7,079 nucleotides of DNA from Methanobacterium sp. (lineage in GTDB: Archaea; Methanobacteriota; Methanobacteria; Methanobacteriales; Methanobacteriaceae): contig JASEIM010000044.1 of assembly GCA_030017655.1 (NCBI GenBank), forward strand, positions 1 to 7,079, given 5' to 3'. Position numbers and translations under genes: made by a program. Shown here one piece after another: positions 1 through 5,455 of the stretch (position 1 is its first letter; the number at the start of each line of letters is the position of its first letter). Below the pieces are notes generated by a model. That model saw nothing but the letters and a program-made list of their open reading frames with translations. It was not told the DNA's origin and did no database searches.

Positions 1-573
1 TTTCTTCAATGCGGATAATATTTAAATCTACAATACTTTTTCCAAAAATTCTTTCGGTTAATATCCGGTTATATTTGCATATGCACTATTTGCTTCAATA
101 ATTTTACCATCTATAGTGGTTATTGCCATTCCTGCAGGAGTTAAAGTAAAAAGATTTAGAATACTTTTCTTCATATCTTTAAGGAGCATTTCTGTCTTTT
201 TCGTTCGTTTATGTCTAAAATAATTCCCATAGTTCTTATGGGTTTACCTTGAGAATCTCTTATTAAGATTATTGCTATACGAACCCAGATAACTTGCCCA
301 TCTTTACGTATATATTGTTTTTCGATATCATATTGGGGTATTTTACCTTTTAAGAGTTTATTAAAGTTATCAGAGTCCTATTCACGGTCTCCGGATGAGT
401 CAAATCAGAAAAAGTTTTTGTATATTAATTCATCTGGTGTATATTCAGTAATTTTGGAAAATTGATCATTTACTTAAATAAATCGTCTACTTGAAGGATC
501 AATAATAGCAGTTCCAACTGATGCAAGTTCAAAAAATGCCCGAAATGTAGCTTCACTTTCTTCCAGCGCGTTT
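1..573 (-). pseudogene. Decayed continuation of the PAS sensor gene (two more PAS domains), running off the window edge
   Basis: Reading the minus strand past the stop of the upstream gene, PAS-family sequence continues if the frame is corrected. A fifth PAS domain starts with KNALEESEATFRAFFELASVG, passes through KTFSDLTHPE and a DGQVIWVRIA strand, and closes with GIILDINERKK. A sixth PAS domain follows, with LTPAGMAITTIDGKIIEANS and, at the window edge, GKSIVDLNIIRIEE. The frame is broken by one-base shifts at about 579-585 (run of seven A on the coding strand), 415-419, 387-391, 197-201 and 44-48. Stops remain at 474-476 (TAA), 378-380 (TAG) and 58-60 (TAA). Four of the five shifts lie in A or T runs of five to seven bases. 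A histidine kinase output domain would be expected beyond position 1 but is not visible. A pseudogene is the simplest reading; poor sequence quality near a contig end is the main alternative. Confidence 0.8.
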
Positions 574-2238
574 TTAGCTTTTTTTACGTCTTGTAATATC
601 TGCAGCAATAACTACTCCTAATATAATCTGTCCATTTTTGTCTTTTATTGGTGTAGAACTAACGTTCAGTACTTTTTTGGTTCCATCTTCAAATGAAACT
701 GAGATTTCTTCATTGATAACTGTTTCTCCGGTTGTTATAGAACGAGATAAAGGCCATTCTTCAGGTTTATATGGAGTGCCATCTGGATGAAATCCTTTAT
801 AAACATTATAATCTTCAATATCCTTTGAAGGTGTAAATGGTTGTTCCCATATTTTTTCGAATTGTTCATTAGTCCTTATTAACTTTCCTGAGGGGGCCTC
901 AGCTACAGCGACAGACACGGGGATATGGTTTAAAACGGTATTTAAAAGATCCTGCTCGTATCTTAATTTTTCTTCTATTTTTTTCTGTTCTGTTACATCT
1001 CGAGTGATGCTTCCAATTATTATTCCTTTTTCTGTTCTAATTGGATAAGTTACTGATTGTGTATACCTTATTTCTCCATCAGGGCGCTTAATTCTGCGAT
1101 CTAATGGCCTATTTATCCAGTCTGTATCTCCAGTTTGCAGGAATTGTAAAATTGTACCCTTTATGTAATCATATAATTCTGGAGTTTTCTCTTCATCAGG
1201 CAATAATTCATATTGAGATTCCCAGATCAGCCGACCTAATTCTTCTTCTCTTTGATGCCCTGTTATCTTTTCCATGCCTTTATTCCATTCAATAATAACT
1301 CCTTTTTCATCAATTATTGAAATTCCATCAGTTGACTGTTCAATAGTACTCCTGAACTTTTCTTCACTTTCCAATAACTCTATTTCAGCTTTTTTTTGCT
1401 CGGTTATATCTCTGACACTTTCAATAGCACCATAGAGGTTACCTTCAGTATCATAAAGAGGAGATGCTTTAACAAATACATAAGCTCCTTTTCCACCAAA
1501 GAGATTATTAACAAATACTTCTGCAAATAATGTGTTCCCTTCCCTTTTTACATAACTATATTTAGATTCTATCTCTTCTTCAGTTAAAAAAATTAGATCA
1601 ATTATTATTGGCCTTTTATAACCATAAAATGGTACTGAATAAGCATAATCACCTTTACCTATCATTTCTCCTTTAGAAACGCCTGTCATTTGTTCAAGCG
1701 CGTTATTCCATGCGATTACCTGCTTATTTTTATCAATTACAAATGTAGCGTCAGGTAGAAACTCAATTATATCTGAAAGTTTCTGATTTACTGCACGTAT
1801 TTCTTTTTCTGCCTTTTTTTGTTTAGTTATGTCTGTTGTCAATGTTACATACAAATCTTCTTTTGGCGCAAATGCAGTTATTGAGAAATATTTATCAAGA
1901 ATGGTCGAATATGTTTCATATTTTGTTCCCCGGCCCGTAGATAATACTTCGTTAGCTACTTTAAGCTCCTCTTGTGAAGCTTCATATCCATAAATCTCTG
2001 TAATATTTTTTCCTACCAGTTCTTTTTTTAAAGATTTCCGTTGCCTGTATGCAGCAAGATTTGCATATGTTATAGTAAGATCAACTATTTTATCAGAACC
2101 ATAGCGCACAGGAGTATAAACTACTACTCCTTCCTGCATATACTCAAAAAAACGATAATCTAAACCAGGTAAAGGACCATATTCTTCGGTTTTAATTTCA
2201 TCTTCTTCATCATTTATGCCAGGTGTTCGATTATTCAT
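574..2238 (-). CDS. Multi-PAS sensory protein, probably the truncated N-terminal part of a PAS sensor histidine kinase
   Basis: This is a 554-residue soluble protein with no signal peptide or membrane segment, so it should sense a cytoplasmic ligand or redox cue. Four PAS domains are visible, at about residues 24-138, 152-280, 292-418 and 426-549. Each ends in the typical PAC closing motif followed by a charged helical linker (DITKQKKAEKEI, DITEQKKAEIEL, DVTEQKKIEEKL, DITRRKK). The second domain has the VPFYG.KRPIIIDL segment seen in methanogen sensor kinases, and the fourth has HPDGTPYKPEEWPLSRS. There is no HisKA or HATPase output domain. The frame ends at a TAA just after a run of seven A, and homologous PAS sequence continues in another frame. 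The protein is therefore shorter than its ancestor. The ATG start is preceded by GGGGG nine bases upstream, a modest ribosome binding site. The ligand is unknown. Whether the truncated protein still works is open. Confidence 0.85.
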   Translation of the reverse strand: MNNRTPGINDEEDEIKTEEYGPLPGLDYRFFEYMQEGVVVYTPVRYGSDKIVDLTITYANLAAYRQRKSLKKELVGKNITEIYGYEASQEELKVANEVLSTGRGTKYETYSTILDKYFSITAFAPKEDLYVTLTTDITKQKKAEKEIRAVNQKLSDIIEFLPDATFVIDKNKQVIAWNNALEQMTGVSKGEMIGKGDYAYSVPFYGYKRPIIIDLIFLTEEEIESKYSYVKREGNTLFAEVFVNNLFGGKGAYVFVKASPLYDTEGNLYGAIESVRDITEQKKAEIELLESEEKFRSTIEQSTDGISIIDEKGVIIEWNKGMEKITGHQREEELGRLIWESQYELLPDEEKTPELYDYIKGTILQFLQTGDTDWINRPLDRRIKRPDGEIRYTQSVTYPIRTEKGIIIGSITRDVTEQKKIEEKLRYEQDLLNTVLNHIPVSVAVAEAPSGKLIRTNEQFEKIWEQPFTPSKDIEDYNVYKGFHPDGTPYKPEEWPLSRSITTGETVINEEISVSFEDGTKKVLNVSSTPIKDKNGQIILGVVIAADITRRKKS

Positions 2239-2304
2239 TGAATTATTCCCCCTATTTCTCTTTTTTTGCAGGTTAAATGTGTTAAATATGAGATTTAATA
2301 GTGA

Positions 2305-2313
2305 TATTTATAT
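2305..2313 (-). promoter_or_regulatory. Candidate TATA box for the PAS sensor gene
   Basis: The minus strand reads ATATAAATA, close to the archaeal TATA consensus, with a purine-rich GAAATC stretch just upstream as a possible BRE. It lies about 67 bases upstream of the ATG at 2238, which would give a leader of roughly 40 bases. The surrounding DNA is so AT-rich that chance matches are common. Confidence 0.35.
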
Positions 2314-2720
2314 GATTTCAAGCATAAATACTCTTTAGTATTATATTATTATACTATCACTTTAAACTAATTCCTCAATTATTTTAACTCAAAAAACTAT
2401 ATAATAGTTATTTATCTTAGAATTATCGGCCTTAGTTCTAATTATATGTTTTTAGTTTGTATTCAAAAGTAATTTACCATTTTTTTTAATATTTTGAAAC
2501 ATTTTGAAGAATTATACAGAGTTTAAATGATATCATAGTTACTTAATAAATTATATATGGTTTAATTACTATTAAATGAAAAAATTTTTATTTAAATGAT
2601 ATTTTTTAAGATAAAAATGCTTATTAAGAATTTTAACTCTTTTTTTATACTTTATAATTAATATAATAAATATTATAAAAATATAAATGTTTTCAATTTT
2701 TTTTGATTAATATATAATGG

Positions 2721-2728
2721 TTTATATA
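2721..2728 (+). promoter_or_regulatory. Candidate upstream TATA box (TTTATATA)
   Basis: This is an exact match to the archaeal TATA consensus, 223 bases before the start of the beta-helix gene. Initiation about 25 bases downstream would give either a long leader for that gene or a separate short transcript covering the inverted repeat at 2834-2866. Chance occurrence is likely enough in this AT-rich DNA that the call is tentative. Confidence 0.3.
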
Positions 2729-2833
2729 AAAACTCAATAGTAATATATTTATTTAATAACTTATTAATATAATAATAAGAAGATTAAATTGAAAATTTAG
2801 TACATTTGAGCAGTAACATGCACAAAACAACTG

Positions 2834-2866
2834 AATATGGATAATTATCTCTTAATTATCCATATT
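2834..2866 (+). repeat. Perfect 14-bp inverted repeat with 5-base loop
   Basis: AATATGGATAATTA is followed by TCTCT and then by its exact reverse complement. The RNA would form a 14-bp hairpin, with a possible extra G-U pair at its base. Only about four T follow on the plus strand and none on the minus strand, so it is a poor intrinsic terminator. It ends 24 bases before the proximal TATA candidate of the beta-helix gene, so it could be an operator for a dimeric regulator, or the 3' hairpin of a small RNA or leader. Confidence 0.75.
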
Positions 2867-2890
2867 TTAGATAAAAATACATTAAAGCAG

Positions 2891-2898
2891 TATAAAAA
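2891..2898 (+). promoter_or_regulatory. Candidate proximal TATA box for the beta-helix gene
   Basis: TATAAAAA follows a purine-containing AAAGCAG stretch, 52 bases before the TTG start. Archaeal initiation about 25 bases downstream gives a leader of about 30 bases, a normal distance. It is the best-placed promoter candidate for this gene. Confidence 0.45.
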
Positions 2899-2938
2899 GG
2901 TACAAAGATAAAAATCTTCTTATTTAAAAACATGAAAT

Positions 2939-2945
2939 AGGTGAG
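2939..2945 (+). promoter_or_regulatory. Ribosome binding site that fixes the TTG start of the beta-helix gene
   Basis: AGGTGAG pairs well with the archaeal 16S rRNA 3' end (core GGTGA) and lies six bases before the TTG at 2951. This supports TTG as the real start. The only nearby ATG (2932) runs straight into a stop after two codons. Confidence 0.7.
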
Positions 2946-2950
2946 AAGTT

Positions 2951-4366
2951 TTGAAAAGCACTAAAACGCTAAAAAAGGAGCAAATATTTGCACTTGTAGC
3001 AATTGGACTGCTTGCAATAGTCGTTTCCATATCAACAGCCAGTGCTGCATCACAAGTCTATGTAAATACGACTGGTAGTGATACTGATGGAGATGGTAGT
3101 GCAAATCTGCCATATCTCACAATAGGTTACGGAGTACAACAGGTAGACAACGGGGGAACAGTATTTATAGCATCTGGAACCTATACTGGAGATGGGAATA
3201 AAAATATAGTTATTGAAAAGAACATTGATATGAGAGGGGCAGGTCAGGAAGATACCATAATTGATGCGGAAGGCTCAAGCAGAGTTTTCACTGTTAAAGA
3301 GGGATATTTACTTGATATCAAAGATTTAACAATTAAAAATGGAAATGCTGTAGGAGTAGCTCCTGTTGAGGAGTCAGGTGGGGCTATTCAAAATGAAGGT
3401 TTGTTGATTGTTGAAAACGTTAAATTTACAGGAAATCAAGCAGATTCTGGCGGTGCTATCTCCAATGGAGGTACTACAACAGTTAAAAGCAGTACCTTCA
3501 CCAGTAACACAGCAAGTTATTGGGGAGGAGCTATAACAAATAGCGGTATATTAACTGTAACCGGTAGTATCTTCACAACTAATTCCGCATCTGAAGGAGG
3601 AGCTATTTTCAATCTTGTAAATGCAACCATTACAGGCAATACTTTTGAAGGTAATACTGTAACAAGTAGAGGTGCAGCTATATTCACCTGGGATTTATTT
3701 GCGAATGATACTCTTATTGCAAATAACAACCGTTTTATAGGAAACAGTCCAGATGATCTAGTTTCAGAAGATGTTTCAACAACCTACTCCAGCACAATAG
3801 ATCTTAAAAATAACTGGTGGGGTTCAGCCACCGGCCCAGCAGCAGGCCAAGTCGTTGGTACCACTAATTACACTCCATGGCTTACTTCAGATCCAAACGG
3901 TACCACACCACCAGCAGATACAACTGCCCCTAAAGTCACTGCAACTCCTGCAGGAGGATCATATTACAGTCCACAGAATATTGCCCTAGCAGCAGATGAA
4001 ATAGCAACAATATACTACACAATAGACGGAAGTGACCCGACCAAATCAAGCACATTATATTCAGGACCAATAGGCATATCAACCTCTAAAACATTGAAAT
4101 TTACAGCATGGGATAGCGCGGGTAATCAAGCTCTAATATCCACACTTAAATACAACATATACAAAAAAGTCTCATACAGCTACATAGTAAAAGTGCCTTA
4201 TAAGAAATTCTGGTATAAATCCTGGTATAAATTAAAATATAAAAAATGGTACAAGAAATATGGAAAATGGAGATATAAATGGAGATATAAGTGGAAAAAA
4301 GGCTGGAAATACAAGTGGTTATACACTAATCAGGTAAGATGGGGTACAAAAAACGTTTTAACATAA
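2951..4366 (+). CDS. Secreted parallel beta-helix adhesin-like protein with chitobiase-type domain and basic aromatic tail
   Basis: This 471-residue protein starts with a Sec signal peptide: basic residues to about 10, a hydrophobic core at 12-28, and a likely cut after ASA near residue 32. DUF1565-like sequence follows (TGSDTDGDG..PYLTI, about 40-65). A right-handed parallel beta-helix spans about 65-300, with GGAI-type turns about every 24-25 residues (143, 167, 192, 216, and a weaker GAAI at 241), as in polymorphic outer-membrane-protein and pectate-lyase-like folds. It closes with the NNWWGS..GP motif (287-296) found at the end of such helices in methanogen surface proteins. A Pro/Thr linker leads to a chitobiase/beta-hexosaminidase C-terminal-type domain (about 326-402, YYTIDGSDPTKSS). 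Residues 405-458 are a Lys/Tyr/Trp tail. No catalytic residues are recognised. A role in adhesion or cell-wall attachment is inferred. It is probably a single-gene unit, with its own promoter candidates and terminator. Confidence 0.85.
   Translation: MKSTKTLKKEQIFALVAIGLLAIVVSISTASAASQVYVNTTGSDTDGDGSANLPYLTIGYGVQQVDNGGTVFIASGTYTGDGNKNIVIEKNIDMRGAGQEDTIIDAEGSSRVFTVKEGYLLDIKDLTIKNGNAVGVAPVEESGGAIQNEGLLIVENVKFTGNQADSGGAISNGGTTTVKSSTFTSNTASYWGGAITNSGILTVTGSIFTTNSASEGGAIFNLVNATITGNTFEGNTVTSRGAAIFTWDLFANDTLIANNNRFIGNSPDDLVSEDVSTTYSSTIDLKNNWWGSATGPAAGQVVGTTNYTPWLTSDPNGTTPPADTTAPKVTATPAGGSYYSPQNIALAADEIATIYYTIDGSDPTKSSTLYSGPIGISTSKTLKFTAWDSAGNQALISTLKYNIYKKVSYSYIVKVPYKKFWYKSWYKLKYKKWYKKYGKWRYKWRYKWKKGWKYKWLYTNQVRWGTKNVLT
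4208..4324 (+). repeat. 12-base coding repeat encoding a Trp/Tyr/Lys tetrapeptide tail
   Basis: Codons 420-458 of the beta-helix protein fall into tetrads: FWYK, SWYK, LKYK, KWYK, KYGK, WRYK, WRYK, WKKG, WKYK, then WLY. At DNA level the units are 12 bases long. The two WRYK units (4268-4291) differ at one base only, which suggests growth by slippage or local duplication. Across residues 405-458, 41 of 54 residues are Lys, Arg, Tyr or Trp, and there is no acidic residue. Confidence 0.85.
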
Positions 4367-4394
4367 TCTCTTTATGAGATTCTTTCTTTTTTTT
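4365..4394 (+). terminator. Hairpin plus oligo-T terminator of the beta-helix gene
   Basis: AATCTC and GAGATT form a 6-bp stem with a 5-base loop, starting within the stop codon. A pyrimidine stretch ending in eight T (4387-4394) follows. The T tract alone is a good archaeal termination signal. Confidence 0.65.
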
Positions 4395-4463
4395 ATTTGA
4401 ATAGATTTTAATTCTATGTCATAATTTATAAACAAATTTACAGTAAACGGGACCTAATTTTTG

Positions 4464-4479
4464 AAAAATATATTAAAAA
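4464..4479 (-). terminator. Candidate oligo-T terminator of the hydrolase gene
   Basis: On the minus strand, two runs of five T lie 13 to 28 bases after the stop of the metallo-hydrolase gene, with no strong stem. Archaeal termination often uses such T tracts. It faces the terminator of the convergent beta-helix gene across a 125-base gap. Confidence 0.35.
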
Positions 4480-4491
4480 TATCTTAATTTA

Positions 4492-5352
4492 TTATATTTC
4501 ATGCCCGCAAAGTACCTTAACTTGTGGATATACTTTTTTGAACTTAACTAGATTATTTAATGATGATTGTGCCATTAAAACATCATCAGTGTAGTCTCTG
4601 GGGCCTATACATTTTTCAAATCCTAATTTTATAAAACAGGCATCAGTTGCAAGCAGGAAAGGACCTTTTTTTCCATTAATTAAAAAGGATATATGTCCTC
4701 TAGTATGTCCGGGCGTTGGTATGGCCCAAAATGAGCTGTCACCAAAAATATCGGCACATTGCCCTAAAATTGGCATGTTAAGAGCTTCAAAAAAGTCTAT
4801 TTCGTATAGAACTTCAATTCCTTTAAAATAATCTCCATAAAAGAAGGGTTTATGGTTAACATATTCCTCTCCCCTTCCAACAACATAGAAAATATTTTTT
4901 GGTAAGTCACGAATCCCTGCAATGTGATCAGAATGTAAATGGGACAGGAAAACACCTTTTAAATTAACAGAATTCTTTTGAAGGTGATATAAAATGCCCT
5001 GATTTCTTTTTTGAATGTACGCATCGCCAAAAAGCTTCAAACTTTTAAATAATCCTGCAAAGATACCATTCATCTTTCCGAATGGATCTTCGTAATAAGA
5101 GCTATCTAACCCGGCATCAACAAGATAATCCCCATAAACAGAATGATGAATCCAATGGGCAAGTATTGGGACTTTTAGAAGCTCATCTTTAATTTCTCCA
5201 GCATTGGGATGATCTGGATTCAATGTACCCCGTTTATTCAGTATTACATGTCCTGTAATAAAGCTTTTAACAGCTATAGGTCCTGGGTTTTTAAAAACTT
5301 CGTTCCAGTCATTAAAATTGCTCTTTTTAATTCTAAATTTTTCTCTTTTCAT
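4492..5352 (-). CDS. Metallo-beta-lactamase-fold hydrolase, lactonase-like
   Basis: This is a 286-residue cytoplasmic protein of the metallo-beta-lactamase superfamily. The two-metal site is complete: HLHSDH at residues 138-143, His216 in PTPGHTRGH, Asp237 in LLATDAC, and His284 in the C-terminal GHEI. The order and the terminal GH-acid motif resemble N-acyl homoserine lactonases and related lactonases more than glyoxalase II or RNA-processing nucleases. The substrate is not shown by the sequence. A segment of about 45 residues between the VDAGL strand and the HxHxDH motif is longer than in small lactonases and may form a substrate lid. I chose the ATG at 5352; an in-frame TTG at 5370 would add six residues but has no clear ribosome binding site. 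The ATG itself has only a weak one. The gene lies 103 bases downstream of the symporter gene on the same strand. Confidence 0.85.
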   Translation of the reverse strand: MKREKFRIKKSNFNDWNEVFKNPGPIAVKSFITGHVILNKRGTLNPDHPNAGEIKDELLKVPILAHWIHHSVYGDYLVDAGLDSSYYEDPFGKMNGIFAGLFKSLKLFGDAYIQKRNQGILYHLQKNSVNLKGVFLSHLHSDHIAGIRDLPKNIFYVVGRGEEYVNHKPFFYGDYFKGIEVLYEIDFFEALNMPILGQCADIFGDSSFWAIPTPGHTRGHISFLINGKKGPFLLATDACFIKLGFEKCIGPRDYTDDVLMAQSSLNNLVKFKKVYPQVKVLCGHEI

Positions 5353-5396
5353 GATAAAACCAGAATTCAATAACTCAATTATATTTCTATTGATGT

Positions 5397-5410
5397 TTAA
5401 TAAATTTTTT
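5397..5410 (-). promoter_or_regulatory. Candidate BRE/TATA for the hydrolase gene
   Basis: The minus strand reads AAAAAA followed by TTTATTAA, a BRE-plus-TATA-like arrangement 45-58 bases upstream of the ATG at 5352. It suggests the hydrolase can be transcribed independently of the symporter. The match is moderate in AT-rich DNA. Confidence 0.35.
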
Positions 5411-5419
5411 AAGACATTT

Positions 5420-5432
5420 AAAAAAATAAAAA
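5420..5432 (-). terminator. Candidate oligo-T terminator of the symporter gene
   Basis: On the minus strand, five T, one A and seven T occur 24-36 bases after the symporter stop, with no clear stem. This fits archaeal T-tract termination and argues against tight cotranscription with the hydrolase gene, though partial readthrough is possible. Confidence 0.4.
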
Positions 5433-5455
5433 TAGAGGGAAAAATTAATTTAAAA

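Larger units (their letters stand above)
2239..2950. other. Very AT-rich divergent intergenic region
   Basis: This 712-base stretch separates the divergent PAS and beta-helix genes. I see no open frame with coding character, no tRNA fold and no repeat array. Besides the TATA-like sites and the 14-bp inverted repeat listed separately, it consists of A/T runs and short chance palindromes such as the TATAATA/TATTATA pair at 2662-2677. The part from about 2360 to 2700 holds nothing I can assign. Confidence 0.7.

Noticed and set aside
579..585. Run of seven A as a programmed -1 ribosomal frameshift site like dnaX
   Set aside because: Restoring the PAS frame needs a +1 shift, or loss of one A, not -1, and the new frame soon meets a further stop at 474-476.
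2662..2677. TATAATA/TATTATA palindrome
   Set aside because: It is made only of A and T in a region of nearly pure A/T, so it is expected by chance.
2818..2844. Eight-codon open frame (MHKTTEYG) running into the inverted repeat
   Set aside because: It has no ribosome binding site and lies in AT-rich DNA where such frames are frequent. A leader-peptide role cannot be supported.
3517..3729. 70-residue minus-strand frame opposite the beta-helix gene
   Set aside because: It mirrors the repetitive Gly/Ala/Thr codons of the beta-helix rungs and shows no start signals.
5353..5370. Upstream TTG start for the metallo-hydrolase
   Set aside because: It would add six non-conserved residues, and no ribosome binding site precedes it. 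The ATG at 5352 is preferred, though its own site is weak.
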